Source of the DNA: Piromyces finnis
Lineage: Eukaryota > Neocallimastigomycota > Neocallimastigomycetes > Neocallimastigales > Neocallimastigaceae
Assembly: GCA_002104945.1 (NCBI GenBank)
Contig: MCFH01000174.1
Location: 1 to 21,378 of the forward strand
Direction of reading: 5' to 3'
Length of the DNA stretch: 21,378 nt
The notes beneath the pieces were generated by a model. The model searched no databases, was not told the DNA's origin, and saw only the letters and a program-made list of their open reading frames with translations. The first letter of the stretch is position 1. Every line of letters starts with the position of its first letter. Below are positions 1 to 9,674 of the stretch, in pieces. Both the position numbers and the translations under genes were made by a program.

Positions 1-915
1 ACCACTACTACAACCACAACTACTACAACCACATACCACATAACACAACCACTACTACAACCACAACTACTACAACCACATACCACATAACACAACCACT
101 ACTACAACCACAACTACTACAACCACATACCACATAACACAACCACTACTACAACCACAACTACTACAACCACAACTACTACAACCACATACCACATAAC
201 ACAACCACTACTACAACCACAACTACTACAACCACATACCACATAACACAACCACTACTACAACCACAACTACTACAACCACATACCACATAACACAACC
301 ACTACTACAACCACAACTACTACAACCACATACCACATAACACAACCACTACTACAACCACAACTACTACAACCACATACCACATAACACAACCACTACT
401 ACAACCACAACTACTACAACCACATACCACATAACACAACCACTACTACAACCACAACTACTACAACCACATACCACATAACACAACCACTACTACAACC
501 ACAACTACTACAACCACATACCACATAACACAACCACTACTACAACCACAACTACTACAACCACATACCACATAACACAACCACTACTACAACCACAACT
601 ACTACAACCACATACCACATAACACAACCACTACTACAACCACAACTACTACAACCACATACCACATAACACAACCACTACTACAACCACAACTACTACA
701 ACCACAACTACTACACCACATACCACATAACACAACCACTACTACAACCACAACTACTACAACCACAACTACTACAACCACATACCACATAACACAACCA
801 CTACTACAACCACAACTACTACAACCACATACCACATAACACAACCACTACTACAACCACAACTACTACAACCACATACCACATAACACAACCACTACTA
901 CAACCACAACTACTA
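1..915. repeat. 47-bp G-free minisatellite, left arm
   Basis: This is a tandem array of about 19 units with a 47-bp period. Each unit combines the 15-mer AACCACAACTACTAC with a CATACCACATAACACA block. Some units are 62 bp because the 15-mer is doubled (near 159-190, 689-715 and 748-782). The plus strand has no G over the whole array, so the other strand is a pure G/T/A strand. The period is not a multiple of three, which argues against coding. Past 915 the motif decays into irregular ACTAC/AACTAC sequence up to about 965. Confidence 0.95.
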
Positions 916-1984
916 TTACAATCACAATAACTATCACAACTACTTCAACTAACAACTACAACTACAATCTATTTTACTAGATGAAAGAATTCTATCAAAC
1001 AAAGTTTTCTCCTTTTAATGGTGTTAACAAATGCTAATTATACTAGGTCTTATATTATTGATATTCCTCGATCTTTAATAGAGAACGGAATTAATTAATA
1101 TTAATAATAGTATTGTTAAAAAAAAAATACCTCTTTTTTTTTTTTTTAAAAAAAAAGAAGATAACTAAAGTTTTTATTCAAGTAACAAATATTTAGTTTT
1201 TTATCGCTAAAATGAAAAACTAAATATTTTATTGCTAGAATAAATATTTAGTCATTTTCCTGTTTCTTAGTAGGAAACAAAATTAATTAACAATTTACTC
1301 TTTCTTTTTTTTTTTTTTACTACTTCCATCATCATCAAAACTCTTCATCCTTCTCAAAAGCAAATTAATTGTAAATGTAAATTTATTTAATTCTTTATTA
1401 ATAAATAGTAATGGTTGGTAATGGTAGTAATATTTACTATTTTCAACAAAGTTTAACACTTTTTTTTTTTTTTGGTTTTTTTTACCCATTGATGTAAAAT
1501 GAAACTAACTACTACCAAAAGAAAAAAAAAAAAAGCCATTTTCCCGTTAATTTTTTTTTTAAAAAAAAATTACAATTTAAATTTCGTTTAAAATGACCTT
1601 TTTTAATTATTTTCTATCTTTGTGTAATGACATTACTACGTCTATGAATGTTTTTTTTTTTTTTTAAAAAAAAAAGTAACTATAATACTTTGGTTTTTTA
1701 TTTATTTATTTATTTATTTCTATAAATGAAAAAGTTTAATATAATTCTATTTTTTTTTTTAAATAAAAAATTTCATATTGTATCTATATATATTAATAAA
1801 ATTATTATTGCTGTTATATTACTGACGGTATTGTTGTTGTTATTTTTATTCGACGATAGGTTTTTACTATTATTTCTTGAAAGAAAAAAAATAAAGAAAA
1901 AAAAAGGGTATGATTGAAAAAAAAATATAGTTTTCTTTTCGTTAATCCAATGCTGAAAAGCATAAATTCATTGGTACTAATTTA
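916..1984. other. AT-rich non-coding flank, left arm
   Basis: No credible gene is seen. The stretch holds poly-A/poly-T pairs that form simple hairpins (near 1120-1155, 1550-1570 and 1650-1675). It also has a cluster of AAATATTTAGT words in both orientations at 1192-1254 that can fold back on itself. A stretch near 1290-1510 recurs, diverged, near 20795-20960. The short open frames here are mostly Lys/Phe/Leu from homopolymers and are not called. Confidence 0.6.
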
Positions 1985-2628
1985 TTACAAATAATCGCCA
2001 GTCAATAATTGAATTTTCTTTTTATGATCGTCAATTTGATTTTCAATATGTTTTCTTGCTATTTTTTCTTTTGTAATTCCTCATCCATACGTAAAGAATA
2101 TTCGTTAAGTTCATCTTCTTGTTTTTCCTTTGTTCTTTTATTACTATTTCTAATCATTTGAATGGTTAATGAAAGTCTTAAAACGATAACTAGCGAAAAT
2201 GCAATTCTATTTAAACCGTTAAATAGTATCACCAAAACAAACGATGCTGTAACAACAATAGCATCAAAAATATACAATACATTTCTGAAAAGTTTTTTAT
2301 AACTTAAAATTAATTTTATAATTAATAAGACTAGATAGATGGAACGTAAAGCTATTAAAATATAGGATATCACCTTTTCAACTTTTATTAAAGTTTCGGA
2401 TGATGCTGTGGTGTAAAGTCGCATCACCAAATCAACGATAATAATAAAAAAATCGACAATAGTCATAATAACAATACTTGTGATATATTTTGGTTTAAAA
2501 AATTTATGACCAAAATTTAATTGTAAACGTTGATACGTCGTCAATTCTTTTTGATATTCTTTGTCATTGGTATAGTATCCTTCTCCTCCAAGTTGAATAT
2601 GGAAGGATTGATCTTGGCTTGGTTCCAT
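1985..2628 (-). CDS. Hv1-type voltage-sensor (proton-channel-like) membrane protein, left-arm copy
   Basis: The frame reads from the ATG at 2628 and encodes a four-helix membrane protein with a coiled-coil tail. Rough helices: S1 48-71, S2 86-109, S3 118-136, S4 143-160; a charged heptad-like tail follows 163. The match to Hv1 rests on S1 with Asp59 and Asp66 spaced as in Hv1, Lys105 late in S2, the S3 signature FDAIVVTASF, and an S4 beginning VLRL followed directly by a coiled coil. The usual S4 arginines are mostly missing: only Arg151 sits in register, and Leu154 and Gln157 occupy the next two positions. The S2 Glu and second S3 Asp are Leu and Val. Proton conduction is therefore uncertain. 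Relative to the other arm, one A is missing in a homopolymer near residue 187, which ends the open frame at 2059; with the other arm's base the protein runs to the stop at 1985, about 214 aa. Confidence 0.65.
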
Positions 2629-3320
2629 TTTTAGGTAAAAGTAAAAATAAAACTTTTTTTCAATTTATTTTATATTCTTTGGTTTAATTTTTTTTTTGAG
2701 GTGGTGGTGGTGGTGGTTTATCCTATTTATTCACTTTTTTTTTTTCCTATAAATTTTGATTTTTTATCGAAAATTGTTTATTGTAAATTTGTAAAAAAAA
2801 AAAAGAATTTTTTTTAAATTTGTTGTTGTTGTTGTTGTTGCTGTTGCTGTTGTTAATATAAATGAAATTTCATATTTTGTTATTTTGTTATTTACACTTT
2901 TTCTTTTTTTTTTTTTTTTTTTAGGAAAATACAACCTTTTCAGCTTTGTCAATACTGCTGCTGCTTTAGGTTATGAAAAAATAAAAAAAAAAAAAAGTCC
3001 ACTTTTCTATTTTTAATAAAAATATTGATTTTGTATACAAATTAAATAAATTAAATTCATATATTATAATTAATTTATAATTATTGATAAATATATAATT
3101 TGATTTTTATTATAAAATAAAATTGATTTTCATCCTTTATTTTAATTTATATTGTGTAACCATCAATAATGAATAATACAATTTAAATTTATTTTATTGG
3201 TTAATTATATTATTAATATATAAATTCAATATATTACAATAAATTTTAATATATTTAAAATGATATAAAACAATAAAATTTTAATTAAAAATTTATTAAT
3301 AAATTTATATAATAAAATCA
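2629..3320. other. 5' flank of the left-arm Hv1-like gene
   Basis: This is upstream of the minus-strand gene. It contains a GGT repeat (2700-2718), a TTG/CTG repeat (2821-2854), long T runs and a very AT-rich stretch (3000-3320). No second gene is supported. A minus-strand ATG-initiated frame at 2764-2952 is lysine and low-complexity sequence and is not called. Confidence 0.55.
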
Positions 3321-3321
3321 T

Positions 3322-3352
<31 letters not shown>

Positions 3353-3438
3353 CTTATTTATTTATTTATTTACTTATTTATTTATTTATTTACTTATTTA
3401 TTTATTACTTATTTACTTATTTATTTACTTATTTATTT

Positions 3439-3482
<44 letters not shown>

Positions 3483-3541
3483 TTGATGGATGGATGGATG
3501 GGATGGATTTAACCACAAAAGATGGATGAATGGATGGATGG
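3321..3541. repeat. TTTA/CTTA and GGAT microsatellites, left arm
   Basis: A TTTA array with interspersed CTTA variants (3321-3484) is followed directly by a GGAT/GATG array (3485-3541). The order of the CTTA interruptions is essentially mirrored in the right arm. Confidence 0.9.
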
Positions 3542-4281
3542 TTTAGAAGTAAAAAAGTTTGAAATTGAAAAGCATCAAGACTTTAAGGTTTCTTCCACTT
3601 TTTTTTAATCGCATTCAAAGTATTTTGCTTTTTTTACGCTATTTAAAAGTTGATCTGAATGTCTTTTATATTTACGGCCATTCTAATTCATGTTATGGCT
3701 TTAAACGATGCTTCAGTATCATCCGTAGTAAGAAGGATCGATGCAACACTTATAACGATACCTTTGTACTTCCCGACAATGTTTTATTTAACTTTACCTT
3801 CATCAGGAATTTCATTGTGATTTGAAAATTACTTTAAAATTAACTAGCACACATTCCTATTTTTTTTTTTTAAAGAGTGTGTATAACAAAGGTTTAAACT
3901 TTTTCTTTTTCTTTTTCCTAGAAAAGAAATTGAATTTATGCTTAATAAAAGGGAAAAAGAGACCTTTTTTTCCTTTTTTTTTTATTCGTTTCTATTAATA
4001 ATACTAAATTTTATTGTTAAAAAAAAACATTCAAAATAATGCTTCTTCTCAATGAAAAACAACAATTATAAAAATGAAATGAAATCTATTATCCTTAAAG
4101 AAAGTTACTTTTAAAATAAATAAAAAAAAGATACTTTTTTTCTTTGAAATAAATAAAAAAGTATTACAACATGAAAAGATAAAAATAGGCCTTTTACCAT
4201 TTTCATCATCATCATCATCATCATGATCCTTGCCTATTTAAAATGAGAATATTAAGATGAAGCCTTTTTTTGTTTTGTTTT
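3542..4281. other. Mixed-composition island and inner end of left arm
   Basis: Positions 3560-3840 are clearly less AT-rich and less repetitive than their surroundings. The plus strand has an 88-codon open frame at 3559-3825 without a recognisable domain. On the minus strand a short stretch reads IVISVASILLTTDDTEASF with stops on either side, so an eroded exon is possible but not shown. The inner part (3840-4281) is homopolymer-rich and includes an ATC repeat at 4202-4224. No function is assigned. Confidence 0.4.
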
Positions 4282-4389
4282 ATTCACTATTTCTTATATT
4301 CTTTACCTTAGAAAGAAAGGAAGAAATGACAATGAAAGAATAAAAAAAAACCTACAAATACACCAATCTATCTACCTTTTTTTAACAAC
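4282..4389. other. Single-copy spacer at palindrome centre
   Basis: This 108-bp stretch lies between the two arms and has no mirror copy. Its composition is ordinary for this genome (AT-rich, some AAAG/TTTC). I saw nothing resembling a sequencing adapter in it. It is the only sequence in 1-8783 present once. Confidence 0.85.
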
Positions 4390-5130
4390 AAAACAAAACA
4401 AAAAAAGGCTTCATCTTAATATTCTCATTTTAAATAGGCAAGGATCATGATGATGATGATGATGATGAAAATGGTAAAAGGCCTATTTTTATCTTTTCAT
4501 GTTGTAATACTTTTTTATTTATTTCAAAGAAAAAAAGTATCTTTTTTTTATTTATTTTAAAGTAGACTTTCTTTTAAGGATAATAGATTTCATTTCATTT
4601 TTATAATTGTTGTTTTTCATTGAGAAGAAGCATTATTTTGAATGTTTTTTTTTAACAATAAAATTTAGTATTATTAATAGAAACGAATAAAAAAAAAAGG
4701 AAAAAAAGGTCTCTTTTTCCCTTTTATTAAGCATAAATTCAATTTCTTTTCTAGGAAAAAGAAAAAGAAAAAGTTTAAACCTTTGTTATACACACATCTT
4801 TAAAAAAAAAAAATAGGAATGTGTGCTAGTTAATTTTAAAGTAATTTTCAAATCACAATGAAATTCCTGATGAAGGTAAAGTTAAATAAAACATTGTCGG
4901 GAAGTACAAAGGTATCGTTATAAGTGTTGCATCGATCCTTCTTACTACGGATGATACTGAAGCATCGTTTAAAGCCATAACATGAATTAGAATGGCCGTA
5001 AATATAAAAGACATTCAGATCAATTTTAAATAGCGTAAAAAAAGCAAAATACTTTGAATGCGATTAAAAAAAAGTGAAGAAAACCTTAAAGTCTTGATGC
5101 TTTTCAATTTCAAACTTTTTTACTTCTAAA
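4390..5130. other. Inner right arm with mixed-composition island
   Basis: This is the mirror copy of 3542-4281, including an ATG repeat at 4446-4468. The island at about 4850-5040 shows no indel against the left arm over roughly 200 bp, as expected where homopolymers are rare. An ATG at 4858 opens only 22 codons. No gene is called. Confidence 0.4.
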
Positions 5131-5189
5131 CCATCCATCCATTCATCCATCTTTTGTGGTTAAATCCATCCCATCCATCCATCCATCAA

Positions 5190-5244
<55 letters not shown>

Positions 5245-5321
5245 GTAAATAAATAAGTAAATAAGTAAATAAATAAATAAGTAAATAAATAAATAAATAA
5301 GTAAATAAATAAATAAATAAG

Positions 5322-5352
<31 letters not shown>

Positions 5353-5354
5353 AT
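5131..5354. repeat. CCAT and AAAT/AAGT microsatellites, right arm
   Basis: CCAT repeats (5131-5187) are followed by an AAAT array with AAGT interruptions (5188-5354). This mirrors 3321-3541, with small length differences of a few bases. Confidence 0.9.
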
Positions 5355-6044
5355 GATTTTATTATATAAATTTATTAATAAAATTTTAATTAAAATTTTA
5401 TTGTTTATATCATTTTAAATATATAAAATTTATTGTAATATATTGAATTTATATATTAATAATATAATTAACCAATAAAATAAATTTAAATTGTATTATT
5501 CATTATTGATGGTTACACAATATAAATTAAAATAAAGGATGAAAAATCAATTTTATTTTATAATAAAAATCAAATTATATATTATATCAATATATTATAA
5601 ATTAATTATAATATATGAATTTAATTTATTTAATTTGTATACAAAATCAATATTTTTATTAAAAATAGAAAAGTGGACTTTTTTTTTTTTTTTATTTTTT
5701 CAAACCTAAAGCAGCAGCAGTATTGACAAAGCTGAAAAGGTTGTATTTCCTAAAAAAAAAAAAAAAAAAGAAAAAGTGTAAATAACAAAATAACAAAATA
5801 TGAAATTTCATTTATATTAACAACAGCAACAGCAACAACAACAACAACAACAAATTTAAAAAAAATTCTTTTTTTTTTTTACAAATTTACAATAAACAAT
5901 TTCGATAAAAAATCAAAATTTATAGGAAAAAAAAAAAGTGAATAAATAGGATAAACCACCACCACCACCACCACCTCAAAAAAAAAATAAACCAAAGAAT
6001 ATAAAATAAATTGAAAAAAGTTTTATTTTTACTTTTACCTAAAA
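5355..6044. other. 5' flank of the right-arm Hv1-like gene
   Basis: AT-rich DNA with a CAA/CAG repeat (5821-5853) and an ACC repeat (5956-5976), ending at the ATG at 6045. No core promoter motif stands out. A minus-strand frame at 5920-6168 overlaps the gene start and is a shadow. Confidence 0.5.
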
Positions 6045-6686
6045 ATGGAACCAAGCCAAGATCAATCCTTCCATATTCAACTTGGAGGAGAAGGATACTA
6101 TACCAATGACAAAGAATATCAAAAAGAATTGACGACGTATCAACGTTTACAATTAAAATTTTGGTCATAAATTTTTAAACCAAAATATATCACAAGTATT
6201 GTTATTATGACTATTGTCGATTTTTTTATTATTATCGTTGATTGGTGATGCGACTTTACACCACAGCATCATCCGAAACTTTAATAAAAGTTGAAAAGGT
6301 GATATCCTATATTTTAATAGCTTTACGTTCCATCTATCTAGTCTTATTAATTATAAAATTAATTTTAAGTTATAAAAAACTTTCAGAAATGTATTGTATT
6401 TTTTGATGCTATTGTTGTTACAGCATCGTTTGTTTTGGTGATACTATTTAACGGTTTAAATAGAATTGCATTTTCGCTAGTTATCGTTTTAAGACTTTCA
6501 TTAACCATTCAAATGATTAGAAATAGTAATAAAAGAACAAAGGAAAAACAAGAAGATGAACTTAACGAATATTCTTTACGTATGGATGAGGAATTACAAA
6601 AAGAAAAAATAGCAAGAAAACATATTGAAAATCAAATTGACGATCATAAAAAGAAAATTCAATTATTGACTGGCGATTATTTGTAA
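6045..6686 (+). pseudogene. Hv1-type voltage-sensor protein, right-arm copy, frame-broken
   Basis: This is the same gene as the minus-strand copy in the left arm, starting at the matching ATG and ending at TAA 6684-6686. Five 1-nt differences from the left arm break the frame: one gained A near 6157; one lost T in the run just after it; one lost T near 6243; one lost T near 6384; and one net loss in the TATTTTTT run near 6400. The net change is -3, so the length is 642 nt against 645 expected. The last 83 codons are intact and show S3-end, S4 and a heptad-rich tail ending LLTGDYL. Because all five sit in short A/T runs, base-calling error is a better explanation than real decay; 'pseudogene' describes the sequence as given. 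Confidence 0.6.
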
Positions 6687-7755
6687 TAAATTAGTACCAA
6701 TGAATTTATGCTTTTCAGCATTGGATTAACGAAAAGAAAACTATATTTTTTTTTCAATCATACCCTTTTTTTTTTCTTTATTTTTTTTCTTTCAAGAAAT
6801 AATAGTAAAAACCTATCGTCGAATAAAAATAACAACAACAATACCGTCAGTAATATAACAGCAATAATAATTTTATTAATATATATAGATACAATATGAA
6901 ATTTTTTATTTAAAAAAAAAATAGAATTATATTAAACTTTTTCATTTATAGAAATAAATAAATAAATAAATAAAAAACCAAAGTATTATAGTTACTTTTT
7001 TTTTTTAAAAAAAAAAAAAAAAACATTCATAGACGTAGTAATGTCATTACACAAAGATAGAAAATATTAAAAAAGGTCATTTTAAACGAAATTTAAATTG
7101 TAATTTTTTTTTAAAAAAAAAATTAACGGGAAAATGGCTTTTTTTTTTTTTCTTTTGGTAGTAGTTAGTTTCATTTTACATCAATGGGTAAAAAAAACCA
7201 AAAAAAAAAAAAAAGTGTTAAACTTTGTTGAAAATAGTAAATATTACTACCATTACCAACCATTACTATTTATTAATAAAGAATTAAATAAATTTACATT
7301 TACAATTAATTTGCTTTTGAGAAGGATGAAGAGTTTGATGATGATGGAAGTAGTAAAAAAAAAAAAAAGAAAGAGTAAATTGTTAATTAATTTTGTTTCC
7401 TACTAAGAAACAGGAAAATGACTAAATATTTATTCTAGCAATAAAAATATTTAGTTTTTCATTTTAGCGATAAAAACTAAATATTTGTTACTTGAATAAA
7501 AACTTTAGTTATCTTCTTTTTTTTTAAAAAAAAAAAAAAGAGGTATTTTTTTTTTAACAATACTATTATTAATATTAATTAATTCCGTTCTCTATTAAAG
7601 ATCGAGGAATATCAATAATATAAGACCTAGTATAATTAGCATTTGTTAACACCATTAAAAGGAGAAAACTTTGTTTGATAGAATTCTTTCATCTAGTAAA
7701 ATAGATTGTAGTTGTAGTTGTTAGTTGAAGTAGTTGTGATAGTTATTGTGATTGT
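6687..7755. other. AT-rich 3' flank of the Hv1-like gene, right arm
   Basis: Mirror of 916-1984: A/T-run hairpins (near 6995-7025, 7105-7125 and 7518-7545), a fold-back cluster of AAATATTTAGT words at 7421-7490, and the 7127-7350 stretch that recurs diverged at 20795-20960. Open frames here are homopolymer-driven and are not called. Confidence 0.6.
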
Positions 7756-8783
7756 AATAGTAGTTGTGGTTGTAGTAGTGGTTGTGTTATGTGGTATGTG
7801 GTTGTAGTAGTTGTGGTTGTAGTAGTGGTTGTGTTATGTGGTATGTGGTTGTAGTAGTTGTGGTTGTAGTAGTGGTTGTGTTATGTGGTATGTGGTTGTA
7901 GTAGTTGTGGTTGTAGTAGTTGTGGTTGTAGTAGTGGTTGTGTTATTGGTATGGGTGTAGTTTGTGGTTGTAGTAGTTGTGGTTGTAGTAGTGGTTGTGT
8001 TATGTGGTATGTGGTTGTAGTAGTTGTGGTTGTAGTAGTGGTTGTGTTATGTGGTATGTGGTTGTAGTAGTTGTGGTTGTAGTAGTGGTTGTGTTATGTG
8101 GTATGTGGTTGTAGTAGTTGTGGTTGTAGTAGTGGTTGTGTTATGTGGTATGTGGTTGTAGTAGTTGTGGTTGTAGTAGTGGTTGTGTTATGTGGTATGT
8201 GGTTGTAGTAGTTGTGGTTGTAGTAGTGGTTGTGTTATGTGGTATGTGGTTGTAGTAGTTGTGGTTGTAGTAGTGGTTGTGTTATGTGGTATGTGGTTGT
8301 AGTAGTTGTGGTTGTAGTAGTGGTTGTGTTATGTGGTATGTGGTTGTAGTAGTTGTGGTTGTAGTAGTGGTTGTGTTATGTGGTATGTGGTTGTAGTAGT
8401 TGTGGTTGTAGTAGTGGTTGTGTTATGTGGTATGTGGTTGTAGTAGTTGTGGTTGTAGTAGTGGTTGTGTTATGTGGTATGTGGTTGTAGTAGTTGTGGT
8501 TGTAGTAGTTGTGGTTGTAGTAGTGGTTGTGTTATGTGGTATGTGGTTGTAGTAGTTGTGGTTGTAGTAGTGGTTGTGTTATGTGGTATGTGGTTGTAGT
8601 AGTTGTGGTTGTAGTAGTGGTTGTGTTATGTGGTATGTGGTTGTAGTAGTTGTGGTTGTAGTAGTGGTTGTGTTATGTGGTATGTGGTTGTAGTAGTTGT
8701 GGTTGTAGTAGTGGTTGTGTTATGTGGTATGTGGTTGTAGTAGTTGTGGTTGTAGTAGTGGTTGTGTTATGTGGTATGTGGTT
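7756..8783. repeat. 47-bp minisatellite, right arm
   Basis: Inverted copy of the left array, here showing the G/T-rich strand (TGTGTTATGTGGTATG plus GTAGTAGTTGTGGTT words), about 21 units. Doubled 15-mer units occur near 7891-7930, 7952-7995 and 8484-8523, the mirror positions of those in the left array. One unit near 7936-7965 is irregular and mirrors an irregular unit near 715. The array stops sharply at about 8783. Confidence 0.95.
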
Positions 8784-9060
8784 GATGTCTGATTGTATCA
8801 ATTATCATTCCCCCTTGGAAACGTGTCTTTATTTATTTAATAAATAAGTTTCTCAAGGTGTTCATGGTACTGAGAGAGTAGGAAAAAAAATCCAAGTATT
8901 GCACATTGGATGCTTGGTTAGTCTTTAAAGGAAAAATATAAGGACTAAGCTATGGTACTGAGCGACCCTCTTTCAAGGTCGTTGTGTGTAATAACAAAAG
9001 AGGGTTGTCTTTTCTGAAACATTGGTAAGAAAAGACAATAATTTTCGACTTGAGTTGGTA
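8784..9060 (+). other. Structured stretch with consecutive stem-loops (possible structured RNA or LINE 5' region)
   Basis: This is less AT-rich than its surroundings and rich in stems. A: CCTTGGAAAC 8813-8822 with GTTTCTCAAGG 8848-8858 (one bulged base), enclosing TTATTTATT/AATAAATAA. B: ATCCAA 8890-8895 with TTGGAT 8906-8911. C: TAGTC near 8919 with GACTA near 8943, flanked by GCT/AGC. D: CGACC 8963-8967 with GGTCG 8977-8981, competing with ACCCTCTTT 8965-8973 and AAAGAGGGT 8997-9005. E: TTGTCTTTTCT 9005-9015 with AGAAAAGACAA 9028-9038, perfect over 11 bp. The word ATGGTACTGAG occurs twice (8864 and 8952). No ORF or tRNA box was seen. It may be the 5' end of the neighbouring LINE or a separate RNA; strand is inferred from the downstream LINE. 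Confidence 0.5.
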
Positions 9061-9669
9061 ATCTGAGTGACAGTTGATATACCATTCTTTCCTTATATCT
9101 TAAACTAATCTTAAATATTAGTTAATTTTACCATTTAAATAATATAATATTAATTTTCATATATTTTGATTCTGTAGTATTAAATATTGTTTTAAGAATA
9201 TATTTTATTTTATTTTTTTCATTTCATAGTTTATTTGATCAATTGCGAATTAAATTTGTACTTATTCTTTTTGTTTTCTTATTCCTTCATTTTTATAGTT
9301 TAATTAGCTTGATAGATTAGTTTGCAATTCCTTTCATTGAGTTTTGTTGAGGGGTGCGGTTATCATTACTTTTAATCATATTTAATCTTTTTTTATTTTT
9401 CTCTATTTTATTTTTTATTTTTTCGAGGGGCGCACCTTTATTTTTATTTATGATTATATATGATTTCTAGTAATGTCTTTATTTTTTGAAACTCTAGGTT
9501 TTCCAAGGAATCTCCTTCTACTATCATTCTTTTGTATACTTTTTTCTATCTCTTTTCTATATATCCTTTATTTCTTTATTTCTTTATATTATATATATAT
9601 TCTATATGTTTGTATAATTATTTTAGGTATACTATGGACTCCTCATAGTAATTATTAAACTCCTTTTTT
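9061..9669. other. AT-rich stretch between stem-loop region and LINE coding remnant
   Basis: There is no convincing gene; the open frame at 9473-9658 is low-complexity and hydrophobic. Two GC-rich words stand out, GAGGGGTGCGG near 9350 and GAGGGGCGCACC near 9425; their GGTGCG and CGCACC parts are complementary. It could be LINE 5' untranslated sequence or an unrelated target region. Confidence 0.4.
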
Positions 9670-9674
9670 TTCTC

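Larger units (their letters stand above)
1..4281 (+). repeat. Left arm of giant inverted repeat
   Basis: The reverse complement of this arm is found at 4390-8783. Matching starts at the inner edge (AGCCTTTTTTTGTTTTGTTTT, read outward from 4281) and runs through every landmark: the ATC repeat, the mixed-composition island, the TTTA and GGAT repeats, the Hv1-like gene, the short hairpins and the minisatellite. In the stretches compared base by base, differences were 1-2 nt indels, mostly in A or T runs, with essentially no clear substitutions. The window edge cuts this arm, so its outer end is not seen. It is either a recent genomic palindrome or a fold-back sequencing/assembly artefact. Confidence 0.95.
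4390..8783 (-). repeat. Right arm of giant inverted repeat
   Basis: This is the reverse complement of 1-4281, starting with AAAACAAAACAAAAAAAGGCT at 4390 and continuing through all landmarks in mirrored order. It ends where the minisatellite stops, at about 8783. From there the sequence is unique, so this is the only visible outer boundary of the palindrome. Confidence 0.95.

Noticed and set aside
602-844. Open frame on the minus strand rich in Val/Cys/Ser/Gly
   Set aside because: It lies wholly inside the 47-bp minisatellite, whose period is not a multiple of three. The mirrored frame at 7876-8067 has the same cause.
1-915. CRISPR-like array
   Set aside because: Units are continuous 47-bp tandem repeats without unique spacers, in a eukaryotic-looking window.
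1-915. Telomere
   Set aside because: The strand bias and left-end position fit, but the unit is not a known telomere motif and the inverted copy abuts unique internal DNA.
1295-1489. Small lysine-rich gene starting MGKK (mirrored near 7186-7375)
   Set aside because: The diverged copy near 20843 keeps the ATGGGTAAAAA start but not the peptide, so selection on protein is not supported.
3559-3825. 88-codon plus-strand open frame in the mixed-composition island
   Set aside because: No domain, no credible start context and no conserved partner; it may simply be chance in a less AT-rich stretch.
8784-9060. Hammerhead ribozyme or tRNA in the stem-loop region
   Set aside because: CTGA words are present, but I could not find the hammerhead core in the right order, and no tRNA A/B box pair is visible.
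9473-9658. Small hydrophobic protein
   Set aside because: Phe/Leu/Ile/Tyr-rich low complexity from T-rich DNA, with no homology signal; similar frames at 12473-12679 and 13430-13618 were dropped for the same reason.
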